Positions 39,824 to 51,875 of a stretch of 64,000 bases of DNA are shown here, one piece after another. A program made the translations under genes and the position numbers. Positions within the stretch are counted from its first letter, which is position 1. The number at the start of each line of letters is the position of its first letter. Below the pieces are notes generated by a model. That model was not told the origin of the DNA. It ran no database searches and saw only the letters and a list, made by a program, of their open reading frames with translations. This DNA is from Chrysaora quinquecirrha (taxonomy: Eukaryota > Cnidaria > Scyphozoa > Semaeostomeae > Pelagiidae), in NCBI GenBank assembly GCA_014526335.1, contig JACTAT010000004.1, positions 1,670,002 through 1,734,001 of the forward strand, read 5' to 3'.

Positions 39824-42520
39824 CTTAAAATATAAAATGATAAAACAATTTAAAAAAGAATATTGTCTATTTTCATAACATCAAAAAGTCTTTGCAAATC
39901 AACTGTCAGCACTCCTAGGTCCAAAATTTGTTTCTTCTAATGATTACTTTGCACCGGAGCTACAAAAATGGGAACAGCAAAAACCTGACAGTCTGTCATG
40001 ATATTCTTGTTTCGAACGCTTATTCGATTATCGCTCATCTTACATGAGGTCTTACTCTTAGGTGCCTATTTGCCTTCCCCCCATTAATTAATTTTTTGGA
40101 CAATTTCCAACTCCCCCCTCTTTTTAGGACCTCTCCACATATTATTACGATCGTTTTTTTTTTTACTAAACTTACTTTGACGTTCTAGGTGTAAAATTTC
40201 ACTTGTACACTCAATTTGTTGGTGAGAACTAGAGATTTCCTAAGCCTTTTAGCACTATAGGGCCCCTCACTTTGCATTTCAGCAGTTTCAAGACATAATT
40301 TGTCAAACAAAGTCCGACCCCCTGTTTATACCGACCCACCCCCACCCATAAGACTTGGACGGTAGCTCCAACCCCCGCCTTTACCGACCCCCCCAACAAT
40401 TAGGCACCTAACAGTAACAAGCACCGAGTTTGTTACGAAAATGCTACTGCACAACTGCACCGGGCGTAGTAAAAGCGTGTTATGGGCGTACTACTGGTAT
40501 GATATTGGTGAAACACAGGTAAGACAAAGTTCTAGTAAAAACTAAAAAAAGTTCTTTACTTAAAGTTGTCTGTCATTAAGATTGAAAGTTTGTTATAATA
40601 CAGACGAGTCATTTATCAAATTCCGTTTAGCTAAGAGGAAATCGTAGCCTTTCACTGGTCATTCGATCCTCAACATTTTTGGTTTCGCATTTACGGGCTG
40701 CCCTGACGTAAACGATGTTTCTTGAGATCAAACAACTCCTCTCCCTCGGTATACAGGGTGGCGATTGCCTGCATTGATTCTGACGAAGACCATAGGTGTG
40801 GCAGACTCTAAACTACAATAAATTGATGCGTTAAACCATCGCTTGACTGCCTTCCACTACGCTTGAGGGCCAAGACAACGGTATAAAAGCCTTCGAAAAC
40901 TCTTTGCAACCACCTAAAGACACATTGATAGTTATGCAGAATTCTGACCAAGAGTGACTTCTGCATTCGTATAGAAGGTTAAGGCTGAGTACTTTTCATC
41001 AACACGAGCTCAAATGCATTTTTGTAAGTGGAATTAAAGATCAAACCATTTTTCAATCTATGGCTCCTTGTTGCCTTCAATTTTTGCGATTTGGTCAAAT
41101 TGAAATACCCCCACAAATCATTTTTCTTTTTAACAAACATGTACTGTGAACAACTAACAAGAATCTGTCATACCATTGACATCAACGTGCTCTTCAATTT
41201 CCTGTACATTGTTGTGCTGCTATGTGGCAGGAGATTCAAGTCAGCTCTATGTGGTGTTTCTATCAGATTCCTGACGTGAGGAATCTCGCAAACACCAAAG
41301 AAATGCTTCGATTGGCTTTCTCCCCAAAGCTATTTGCTGCATCTTTCATTGTAAGTAATTTTATGGCTTTCTCTATATCAAACATCTATTTTGTTTGGGA
41401 CAACGAGAGTTGCACTTTTCTCTCAACCCATGAGGCGAGGCTCCAAACAGTCAGCTGGTGTCTGTGACTCCCATTCAAACTGAGTCTTTCTTCTTCTCTG
41501 TTGTTGACTTGACGGAACAGCAGGCTCTCTTAGAATTTTCTTTGAATATATCCAACTCCTTTAGAACTTGCACTTCTTGAAAGGTAAATTCCTCCATATC
41601 TTCATGTTTTTACTCTTTCAAGTGCTCTAATAAGAATGGAAAGAGTCCTTTGCTTGGACAATTAGACATCATGCCTCATATTTGATTTCTTTACATTTGT
41701 CATAAATTTCTCGCATTTCTGCAAATAGCACAATCAAAGCCTGGCAGCAAAAATAGATCAGACACCAATGCTCATACGATGAGCTTGTGAAAAGTGTAGT
41801 AGCGTAACTCATGGTCTCTTTCACTTTCAAGGCAAAATGTGTAGCTAGTACAGTGCATTCAACTTGTCCATGATCCCTTCCATAATTGCATGAAACAGAT
41901 TTTATCCTTTGATTACAAGCTAATAGAAATCTGCGAATTTGGAATGTACTCTCAGCATAACCATCGCTAGATCCATCACAAGGGAGACATACCAAGGAAG
42001 GTAAAATCAATTATCTGAAGCATCTTTGCATTGAAGCAACACAAGGAATCTATTTTGAAACATTCAGTTTGGTATTGTCCATCTGTGTGTATTCCTGAAT
42101 AATATATATGAAAAGAAAAAGGAACCAACGGCCTTTTGTTGATTTTGCAAAAATCTTTGATCTTTCCTCTTCGTAAGGATCTATTGGCATTATCATTTTT
42201 AAAGCAACAGATTCAAGATTGGCACATTAACAATTTTTTATTGATTGAACATGTTTTTGATTGAAATGACACATTTTGTACTACATGGTTCCTCTAGCTA
42301 ACTGCTGATGGGAAAGGAGGCAATAATCAGGAGAATTGTTCTAGGGTGAGAGCAGCTCGATTCAATGATTTTTGCTGCTGGGTTCAGATGGGTTCAGGTG
42401 GGTTACTGCTGGGTTCAGCTCGGTTCAGGTGGGTTTAACTTCTATAAATTACATATTAACCTTCACACTTTGTGCAAATCATATACACACTTGCACACTT
42501 TGACTTTTTGCACATCTGAC
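39824..42520. other. PMM intron 2, left part: no gene; possible transposon relic at 41000-42010
   Basis: Short interrupted frames at 41028-41467 (plus) and 42010-41669 (minus) have no motif I recognise. A C-rich stretch at 40310-40400 (CCCCACCCATAAGAC, CCCCCCAACAATTAGG) looks like the edge of an old repeat. No splice-flanked similarity to PMM. Confidence 0.35.
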
Positions 42521-42529
42521 TGAGATGTT

Positions 42530-42704
42530 GATGAAGGTGAAATCGCGTATTTAGTGCCATTCACAAGGATCTCAGTATAGTTGGTTAACTAATTGAGGCG
42601 TTGATCCTGGCTCTGGAGCTACCATAGCTGGGGCTTGGACCCCTGGCTTCACTGAGCTTCTTAAACCATTAGACAGCTGGATTAGACCACAATGCAACAG
42701 CACA
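42530..42704 (-). repeat. tRNA-related SINE copy in PMM intron 2
   Basis: The minus strand reads GGGGTCCAAGCCCCAGCTAT, GGTAGCTCCAGAGCCAGGAT, CACTAAATACGCGATTTCAC and CTTCATCA, matching the family at 29750-29918 in order. Confidence 0.65.
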
Positions 42705-42782
42705 GATCTTGTTGAAAAGTTCCATACACTGCAATCTGGCCTTGCCTGGAATTTGGGTTTCTATATACATGTATGTAGTTGG

Positions 42783-43092
42783 TGATGGTGAAATGGTGTA
42801 TTTAGCACCAGTTGCTAGGATCTCAGTAGTTTGATAACTAATCAAGACCTTGACACTGTCTGTGACACTACTGTAGCCATGGCCCAGGTTGGAAAACTTG
42901 CTCCCATTTGCAATGACGCTCGCAATTCTCCTATTATTTGACGTTTTGTCATATTAATTAGTTTATTGTCTTTTCAATCTGCTCGCAATGATGTGTCTCA
43001 TAAAAGTTGCATGTTTTCAAGTCTGGGCCAAGGCTCCAATCCAACCCAAACCTCGCTGAGCTTCTGACACCATGAGCTGGATTAGATGGATA
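42783..43092 (-). repeat. tRNA-related SINE copy, interrupted
   Basis: Tail and body (43- to tail part 42783-42890: TAGCACCAGTTGCTAGGATC on plus) match the SINE; the tRNA-like head is at about 43020-43092. About 130 bp of AT-rich sequence (42892-43020) separates them and is absent from other copies, so it is either a later insertion or two adjacent fragments. Confidence 0.55.
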
Positions 43093-43479
43093 AAATCAAT
43101 CAATATTTCAAGGAAAACTTTAAATACAGAAAATAAAACTAAATTAAGCCTCACATGAGTCTCCACCCATTTGCTCTTTGATCTTGACAAGATCAGACCC
43201 ACCAACCACAGCAACAACAACTTTCTCTCGAAGTTCACCAAGAAAAGATTTCATTTCAGGAGTTATCATCTGCAGGAAAAAACAAAGAAATGATAAAAAT
43301 CGAAATGCATGATACCATGAATGATTTTTTATTCCATCTGTAGCAGATTATGAGAAAAGAACAAACAAGAAAGAAGGAGAAATAAATAGCCTATTACTGT
43401 ACCTGTCTTGGGGAGTGAGTGTTCCATCCACATCAAACAGGCATGCTATTGTTTGATCGTGAGTCCTAAGATTTGCCAT

Positions 43480-44381
43480 TTCTGGTTACTTAAATATATG
43501 TAGATAATTTCATACTAATGAAAGCAGTTTCAATTTCTCGTTCACTCGAGCAAACTTTTTGACCACCAGGCTTTCATCAAATGACAGATAGAGTGTTCTG
43601 CGACATGGCTTGGCCTTTTTACTTCCTTCCCGCCAGAAGATGTTGACGACGTGGCCAACATGCGTGGCGATTTGACATCTAAATGAGGCCAGTGTCATAG
43701 CAACAGTTTTCCGAGGGACGCAGCGAGATCAGCTACGCAGCTGTCAGACACCCAACGCAGGTTTTATTCATTCTTGCAGCCAAACGGTTACAGTTGTAAA
43801 CAGTGAATCCTCGAATAAACCCCCACCTTCGAATAAGAAGCCCTCCCCTCGAATAAGCCCCCATGGGGAATTATTCAAAGGATTTATGAATTTAGCAAGC
43901 AGCTGATTTTGTAAAAGAGTACAGATTTTTCTCTCTGCTATTCTTTCGACAACACACTTGAACCGAGCAATTCAACTTTAAAATTAAGCCCCCCCGCCCT
44001 TGAATAAGCCCTTCTCTCGAATAAGCCCCCACCGTAAAATGCATTTTTGCGAATAAGCTCCGGGGTCTTATTTGAGGATTTAAGTTCATCAATATACTAT
44101 GAAGCTGAAAGAAATATAATTGAGTTATGTTATAATCTGAATCGCTTAACCGCCTTTAGTCGTTAATTGTTTTGGTTACGCATGCGCAAGTTGAGTTGTA
44201 GGTTGTCAGTCGTCGAAGTTAGATATCGCATTCGCATCGAAACAAGTCAGAGAGCATCGTTTATTCGCTTCGTTAAATCATTTTGAGTCAAAGAAATCGT
44301 ATATTTATTCATCTTGTTATATTGAGTCGCTATCGTTAATCGTTTATCGTTTTCTTTATATATCTGTGGTTATCGTGTTAA
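43480..44381. other. PMM upstream region and CGAATAAGCCCCC repeat
   Basis: 43480-43760 is the likely PMM promoter: more GC-rich (GCGTGGCGATTTGAC, GAGGGACGCAGCGAGATCAG). 43808-44088 holds a short element with TCCTCGAATAA at the left and the inverted TTATTTGAGGA at the right, and repeated CGAATAAGCCCCC inside. 44090-44381 has no feature. Confidence 0.45.
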
Positions 44382-44606
44382 TCTTCTCTCTAATATTAAA
44401 ATGGTAATTTCCATGGAAACCGATTTTGTCTTAGCAGTTGTGCCGATGTGGTAGGTGGCACGACTTCCCCACTTTTTCCCTGCTCTGCCGACCGTGGGGT
44501 AGGCGTGTCATCACCCTCTCTTTTTTTGCAAACTCCCCTCGCTTCTGGGGTAGTTGGGGCTAACCCTTCTTTGAAGTGCGTCATTGGTGCCTGTTTTAAC
44601 TAGAGG

Positions 44607-45409
44607 GGTGTCGCCCTGGTTGAGGGTATTGTTACATTAGTCAAGAATTTCACCTGGACGAAGAAAGTTAGAAAAATAAACTCATCATGATTCTGTTCCT
44701 GAACTCTTACTTGTTGTTGAAATAAATTATATTTGATATCTTTCAACTCATCTTCCGTGACGAGGAGCGCAAAGACTAAGTGGTCGCGACGGCCTAAATT
44801 TCTTGAAGTCGCCCCGATTGAGGGCAAGCAAAATTGTGAAATGTGCCTCCGCAGAGACCATGAAACAAGCAAAAGAAGCTTGCGGAGCCGCAGGAAAATT
44901 TTTTTCTTTTTCGTACCACAGGGCGTAGCTTTCGTAAAGCTACGTTGTTAACAGGAGATTACCATAGGGCCCTCAAATAGGGCGACTTAGGCCAATCAAA
45001 CAGCTCATGGAAACAAAGCCTGTGGCGACTGAAACGGATATCAAATTACAAATCTTACATTACGTAATTTAGCGGGTTGAATTAAACTTGTCATGAAGCT
45101 GTGTTTTTGTTGGAAAAGCTTTCACCACTCTGATAAAAGAAACCAAAACAAAACAGTGCCACAAAACATAAAAGTTAAAATGGCGAATATTTGCAATTCG
45201 TTTTCAGGTACGCATTTTAAAAATATTTTTCTTTGCTTGTGGACGAAAGTTTAGGGAAAAAAACGTAGAAAATATTTCACACATGGCGTCATTAAAATAT
45301 TTTCGCGCGCTTTTTAGATTTAACTTCGCCACAATTCTTGTTATTTAACAATAAATACAAGGTACTAAAAACCGTTCAAAGCCCGTTTACCCTCAACCAG
45401 GGCGACACC
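44607..45409. mobile_element. MITE with TIR GGTGTCGCCCTGGTTGAGGG inside Helitron A
   Basis: GGTGTCGCCCTGGTTGAGGG then TA at 44607-44628 is exactly inverted at 45388-45409. The interior is AT-rich with a short poly-T and no recognised gene. Clear target duplication is not seen. Confidence 0.75.
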
Positions 45410-45419
45410 ACTCTATATT

Positions 45420-46084
45420 AAATTTCCCTAGGACAATCGAAAGCTAAAGCACCATGTTAACTATACCTCCTTCTTTATTGGAAACAATGACTAGATACTA
45501 AATCTAACTACGACTACTTCTAATTATTTAATGCAGGAAACTGGGCGTGCGATGCACCGGCCCTTTGTTGCCTGCGGAACTAAATCTTGTACGGTCGGTG
45601 ATTGAAACCGAAATTGCCAAATTTCCGGGCCAATGCACCTGTCCAGCAGAAAGACTGCCAGAGAACTGAAATACAAAACAAATCATAAAATCAATAAATA
45701 AAAAGAAGGGGACAGGGAGGGAGGGAGAAGATCGCAAAAGCCTAACTTGCTTGTACGCTGTGCTAACAAGAATGAATGTGAACAGACAAAAACACACGAT
45801 AGGTAGTTACCAAAATACCTAGACGACACCTCATTAGTATAATATCACCCAAAGAAAGCCCGATTGTCAGTCCATCCGTCGACAGCCAATATCCAATATC
45901 CAATATGACTTAACTTTTGACCCAGTGCATAAACAGAACGTGTACACAAACACGGCAATTCAATGCATGTACTGTATGATGGAACAAATGGAATGGACCC
46001 TAGAGCATGGAGCCAACTGGACCCTAGAAACCCGATGACCGCCAGCAAACGTCCTAGGCAATTTTAACTGTGCTTAAATTCTAA
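45420..46084 (+). mobile_element. Unclassified element X, short copy
   Basis: Begins AAATTTCCCTAGGACAATCG and ends TTCTAATTTAACCAATATT. The first 205 bp recur at 46099-46304 and the last 355 bp recur almost unchanged at 51512-51875, so both copies share left and right ends but differ in the middle. Both ends carry CCTAGG (left TCCCTAGGAC, right GTCCTAGGCA). No protein domain recognised. Confidence 0.55.
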
Positions 46085-49000
46085 TTTAACCAATATTTAA
46101 ATTTCCCTAGGACAATCGAAAGCTAAAGCACCATGTTAACTATACCTCCTTCTTTATTGGAAACAATGACTAGATACTAAATCTAACTACGACTACTTCT
46201 AATTATTTAATGCAGGAAACTGGGCGTGCGATGCACCGGCCCTTTGTTGCCTGCGGAACTAAATCTTGTACGGTCGGTGATTGAAACCGAAATTGCCAAA
46301 TTTCCGCCACAGAAAAACGAAGTTTTGACCCCACAATCACCTACCGTACAAGTAGAAGGAAAATTGTTGGAAGAAAATTAGACACACTATTAAAAACCTG
46401 AACTATACTAGATCTTCTCCCGGTCCCAAAAATTTAAAAAGCAGTAAAGAAGAAATAATGAGCCTTACAAAAACGAGGTAGGAAAAAAATTGCCCACATC
46501 AAACATCATAAATGCCTTAAGAAAAACAAACGAAGGCGTGGAGCGTCAACTCCTAAGGAAACTAAAAAGGTAAAGGCTGACACCCCCGAGGACTTAGTGT
46601 CCTCGTTCAGCCAAGCCATACTGTAATAATCGACCCATGAACTTTTAGTCCAAGGGCCGAGCCACCGCCGCTATTGCACATTAATAAATCGATTACAGGG
46701 ACTATCTCGTCCAAGAATCGAGCCACCGCCACATGTTGTTTGAACTGCCACATGCAGTTTGAACCTTTAAAACTGCCACATGCAGATTGAACCAATAAAA
46801 CTGCCACATGCAGTTTGAACCTTTGAAACTGCCACATGCAGTTTGAACCAATAAAACTGCCACATGCAGTTTGGACAATAGTTGTAACTTAAAACTGCCA
46901 CATGCAGTTTGAACCTTTCAACTGCCACATGCAGTTTGAACCTGTAAACTGCCACATGCAGTTTAGACATTAGTTGTAACCTAAGACTGCCACATGCAGT
47001 TTGAACCTTTCAACTGCCACATGCAGTTTAGACATTAGTTGTAACTTAAGACTGCCACATGCAGTTTGAACCATTAAAACTGCCACATGTTTGAACCTGT
47101 ACTGCCACATGCAGTTTAGACATTAGTTGTAACCTAAGACTGCCACATGCAGTTTGAACCTTTAAAACTGCCAAATGCAGTATGACATTAAACTTAAGAC
47201 TGCCACATGCAGTTTGAACCATTAAAACTGCCACATGCAGTTTGAACCTGTAAACTGCCACATGCAGTTTAGACATTAGTTGTAACCTAAGACTGCCACA
47301 TGCAGATTGAACCTGTAAACTGCCACATGCAGTTGAACCTTTAAAACTGCCAAATGCAGTTTGGACATTAATTGTAACTTAATGCCACATGCAGTTTGAA
47401 CCTTTAAACTGCCACATGCAGTTTAGACATTAGTTGTAACTTAAGACTGCCACATGCAGTTTGAACCATTAAAACTGCCACATGCAGTTTGAACCTTTAA
47501 AACTGCCAAATGCAGTTTGGACATTAATTGTAACTTAAGACTGCCACATGCAGTTTGAACCTTTCAACTGCCACATGCAGTTTGAACCTGTAAACTGCCA
47601 CATGCAGTTTAGACATTAGTTGTAACCTAAGACTGCCACATGCAGTTTGAACCTTTCAACTGCCACATGCAGTTTGAACCTGTAAACTGCCACATGCAGT
47701 TTAGACATTAGTTGTAACTTAAGACTGCCACATGCAGTTTGAACCCTACTGACTTTTGCCGTTCCAGCTTGGAGCTGCTACCTACAGTTGAAACCGTTAA
47801 AGCTGCCACATGCAGTTTGAACCTTACAGCCTTTTGCCGTTACACCTTAGAAGCTGCTACCTACAGTTGAAACCGTTAAAGCTGCCACATGCAGTTTGAA
47901 CCCTACAGCCTTTTGCCATTCTACCTTAGAGCTGCTACCTACAGTTGAAACCGTTCAAGCTGCCACATGCAGTTTGAACCTTACTGCCTCTTGCCGTTCC
48001 ACCTTAGAGCTGCTACCTGCAGTTGAAACCGTTAAAGCTGCCACATGCAGTGTGAACCTTACTGCCTTTTGCCGTTCCGCCTTAGAGCTGCTACTTGTAG
48101 TCGAAACCGTTAAAGCTGCGACACCTTACAACCTTTTGCCGTTCCACCTTAGCGCTGCTACCTGTAGTTGAAACTGTTAAAGCTGCCACATGCAGTTTGA
48201 ACCTTACAGCCTTTTGCCGTTCCACCTTAGAGCTGCTACTTACAGTTGAAACCGTTAAAGCTGCCACATGCAGTGTGAACCTTACTGCCTCTTGCCGTTC
48301 CACCTTAGAGCTGCGACCTGCAGTTGAAACCGTTAAAGCTGCCACATGCAGTGTGAACCTTACTGCCTTTTGCCGTTCCGCCTTAGAGCTGCTACCTGTA
48401 GTTGAAACCGTTAAAGCTGCGACACCTTACAACCTTTTGCCGTTCCACCTTAGCGCTGCTACCTGTAGTTGAAACCGTTAAAGCTGCCACATGCAGTTTG
48501 AACCTTACAGCCTTTTGCCGTTCCACCTTAGAGCTGCTACCTACAGTTGAAACCGTTAAAGCTGCCACATGCAGTTTGAACCTTACTGCCTCTTGCCGTT
48601 CCACCTTAGAGCTGCTACCTGCAGTTGAAACCGTTAAAGCTGCCCCATGCAGTTTGAACCTTACAGCCTTTTGCTGTTCCACCTTAGATCTACTACCTAC
48701 AGTTAAAACCGTTGAAGCTGCCACATGCAGTTTGAACTTTACTGCCTCTTGCCGTACCACCGTAGAGCTGCTACCTGCAGTTGAAACCGTTAAAGCTGCC
48801 ACATGCAGCTTGAACCTTACTGCCTCTTGCCGTTCCACCTTAGAGCTGCTACCTGCAGTTTGAACCGGTAAAGCTGCCACAAGCAGTTTGACCTTACAGC
48901 CTTTGCCGTTGAACCTTAAGACTGCCACGCACAGTTTGAACCGTTAAATTATCCACATGCTGTTTGAGCCTTACACCCTTGTGTCGTTCCACCGTAGGGC

Positions 49001-51875
49001 TGCCACCTGCAGATTGAACCGTTAACGCTGCCACCAACTGTGTGGACCTTACTGTCGTTTGCCGTTCCACCGTAGGGCTGCCACCTGCAGTTTGAACCTT
49101 ACTCCCTTTCGCCGCATGCAGTTGAACTGTACAAACTACCATACGTGCAGAGTGAACTCCAAGAGAGCCATCTGCAGTTTGAACCTGACGATTTCCGCAT
49201 ACCGCATGAACTGTAAAACTGCAAAAAGCGCGAGTGTGAAACTTTGAAAATTGCCACCTGCCCCTTGCGCCTTAAAGTTACTACATGCCTTTTGAGCCTT
49301 AAATAAAAACAGCCGCATGCAGTTGAATTGTAGACATATTGTATAGCAGCTTGAGCTTCAGACCAATGTGAGTTAAGCCCCCAGGGATTTTGAAGCCATT
49401 ACGTATTTATCGTCGATGAGCTTGGCCCTCATTTGCTTAGAGCCTCGGCCAAGAGCCAAGCAAGCGCTGGGAAAGTACATGCATGAGCTAGAAGTGGACT
49501 TGTAAAGTACCGAGCTGTGCAGGCTAGTTGAAACATCCAAGAAGCAACCTAGGCAATTTAGCTTTAATGTAAAGGAAATAAGTGAGTTATTCTATGGCTA
49601 CTGTAACCACCCAACCGCAAGTAATTTTGCACGCTGTGACAAGGTATATGGCTACACAAAGACGAATTACACCGATCAGATTTGGTCAACAGCAACAACT
49701 ATTGTAACAGACATACGTATTGATAGTGCCATACCAGATAATCCTTGACTAGATAACTGGGAAGCCTTAAGCACGAAGGTTGTATTCAAGGGATATCTTT
49801 GATGAAACAAGGTCAGAATAACCATGAAGCATAACTTCCAAACCTATGAATGAGACCCCCTTATACCAGATAGGCACGCGAAACAACCGAATCCCTTATT
49901 AAGACCGGCAGACAAATGGCTACTAGATGTTCACAACTGCAAAAAGACAGGATGTCTTGTGAGGCAAAGACAATTCACCCTATGACGTGCTATAGGCGGG
50001 AACTGGTATGCCAACAAAAATGCGAAATATTTTGTTTACATTCCCATTAGGCTTAAACCCCGTCTCGTGGGCTGACGAGACACCCAAGCACCCATGAAAT
50101 AGCTATAACTGATTGAGGGCCAGAGTACAAGTCAAGGAATTATACCAGAGCAAGTGGACGTGATTAATAGAGAGCAATGCATTCTCTCTTTGATACTTTA
50201 CCAAAACTTTAAATTTAATGCAGTTAACCTACTTATCGGGTGTGCCAACATTTTTGCTTTCCTTTGACCTTGTGGCCAGGGGCCGAAACCACGCTGGAAG
50301 CATGCCCTGTCACACCTTATCAAGATTTCGGCCAAGGCCAATGATCTCACTCTGCTGATTTCCGTATAACTGTTGTTACCACACTAATTTCGTGCAGCAG
50401 AAAGCAACACAGAAACAACTTTTCTAAGAAAACGTTCACTACTTCCGAACAATTACCCTTTAGTTGCCAAATGCCACCAAAGATTTTGCTAGTCTTTTGT
50501 CTCCTTCGCATGAGACGAATACCTGCAAATAATCGTGGCAGCGCCACCACGGGTGTCTCACCCTTTTTTATAACCTGCCGGGCTTGTGCCTACTCCTCTC
50601 CGGGCTTGGGGTCACCCCGTGACAAAGGTTGTTAGCGTGTTTGACAGCTTTTTCATTTCAAGGGTTGGCAACATTTTAACAAAATACCTGTTAGATACTA
50701 AAGTGCACAGATGTCGATTTTAGGACTAAACATAGAGTGAGACTTCTCAAAAAATCGCTACCCTTTGGCTATTGAAATGTTGTCAGCAGACAGGCAAAAT
50801 TTCCAACGAATTGTTTTTAACACGGTTTTAAATATTCTATTGAACACGGCTCCAGATTTACTTCACTGCTGTTTAGCGCCACGCCGCAAAATTCGTAGAT
50901 AAAATGCTTGCTCCTTGCCCCATTCTTCTTGAGAGCGACAACCGGCGACACAACCAGCGCACACCCCACGCATCCAACCGAGGTAAACTTAGACTCACGG
51001 CGCCAGCGAAATTCAAAATAAACGTTTACTAGAATAGAATAGGACTAGAGGCAATATGTTTTACTTTGTCACTGGTAGAATTATTGACGGAAAATTGAGA
51101 AAACTGCACGCAGAATACAAGAAACCCTTAACCCCCGATATATATAAACACTATTTCTTCTGAGACTTGCAAGGGTATGTGAACTTCTCCCGCCCAATAA
51201 TTGCTGACTCGGGGTCTGGCTGCTTGAAGGGGAGAAACTGATGGGGACAAACCACAAACTACAAAGTTACGTTAGGTTATACGATATAAACGGTAGGTTG
51301 ACTTTAAAATAAGAAAGACACACAACATGGAGCAATCTCACCGGGGGTTGAACTTTTGAGTTTGTGTTCCAGAGTCCTTGGAGCCACAGCCATTCACAAC
51401 AGCCTTCCATGTCACCGATGATGCTTGGGTTGACTAAATTATGACCAATCATTGCTTATGACACAGGAAAGAAATAAGCGAATTCGAAGGAAACCAGGAT
51501 AAACCAGAAGATCGCAAAAGCCTAACTTGCTTGTACGCTGTGCTAACAAGAATGAATGTGAACAGACAAAAACACACGATAGGTAGTTACCAAAATACCT
51601 AGACGACACCTCATTAGTATAATATCACCCAAAGAAAGCCCGATTGTCAGTCCATCCGTCGACAGCCAATATCCAATATCCAATATGACTTAACTTTTGA
51701 CCCAGTGCATAAACAGAACGTGTACACAAACACGGCAATTCAATGCATGTACTGTATGATGGAACAAATGGAATGGACCCTAGAGCATGGAGCCAACTGG
51801 ACCCTAGAAACCCGATGACCGCCAGCAAACGTCCTAGGCAATTTTAACTGTGCTTAAATTCTAATTTAACCAATA
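46085..51875 (+). mobile_element. Unclassified element X, long copy with minisatellite
   Basis: Left end 46099-46304 equals that of the short copy; right end 51512-51875 equals its right end. The interior holds a 2.6-kb tandem array (46728-49325) and 2.2 kb of unique-looking sequence (49330-51511) with several GC-rich hairpins, such as GTCTCGTGGGCTGACGAGAC near 50062 and GTGGCAGCGCCAC near 50537. No recognised protein. It directly abuts the short copy, head to tail. Confidence 0.5.
46728..49325 (+). repeat. Minisatellite built on CTGCCACATGCAGTTTGAAC
   Basis: 46728-47745: units of about 26 bp (CTGCCACATGCAGTTTGAAC plus CTTTAA), interrupted by a TTAGACATTAGTTGTAACnT spacer. 47745-48890: 78-bp higher-order units made of three diverged 26-mers (CTGCCACATGCAGTTTGAAC; CCTTTTGCCGTTCCACCTTA; CTGCTACCTACAGTTGAAAC). 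48890-49325 is degenerate. Because 78 is a multiple of three, long frames stay open on both strands (153 and 178 codons), giving 26-residue peptide repeats; these are most simply a by-product. Confidence 0.9.

Larger units (their letters stand above)
35778..43479 (-). pseudogene. PMM: Phosphomannomutase (PMM) gene, apparently damaged
   Basis: Exons found: 43479-43403, 43269-43155, 39823-39747, 39042-38951, 36669-36478 and 35882-35778. PMM converts mannose-6-P to mannose-1-P for GDP-mannose and glycosylation in the cytosol. Seen: CLFDVDGTLT (nucleophile D16, acid/base D18), [91 protein letters not shown], then GGNDYEIFKDDRVIGHTV. Two defects: no exon between 38951 and 36669 encodes the conserved loop (family R-G-T-F-I-E-F-R-N-G-M...P-I-G-R, about 33 residues), although the flanking exons end in phase 2 and start in phase 0; and exon 1 (phase 2) joined to exon 2 gives AGA TGA, a stop. 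Assembly error cannot be excluded. PMM1 versus PMM2 is not resolved. Confidence 0.9.

Noticed and set aside
43510..43698. 62-codon minus frame upstream of PMM as a gene or N-terminal extension
   Set aside because: An in-frame link to the PMM start is absent and nothing resembles a known protein; more likely promoter or 5' UTR.
48392..48928. Long open frames of 153-178 codons on both strands as repeat-protein genes
   Set aside because: They arise from a 78-bp satellite period; no start context, splice sites or domain support.
46728..49325. Regular CTGCCACATGCAG repeats resembling a CRISPR array
   Set aside because: Units are contiguous diverged tandem repeats without unique spacers of constant length, and the host is a eukaryote.
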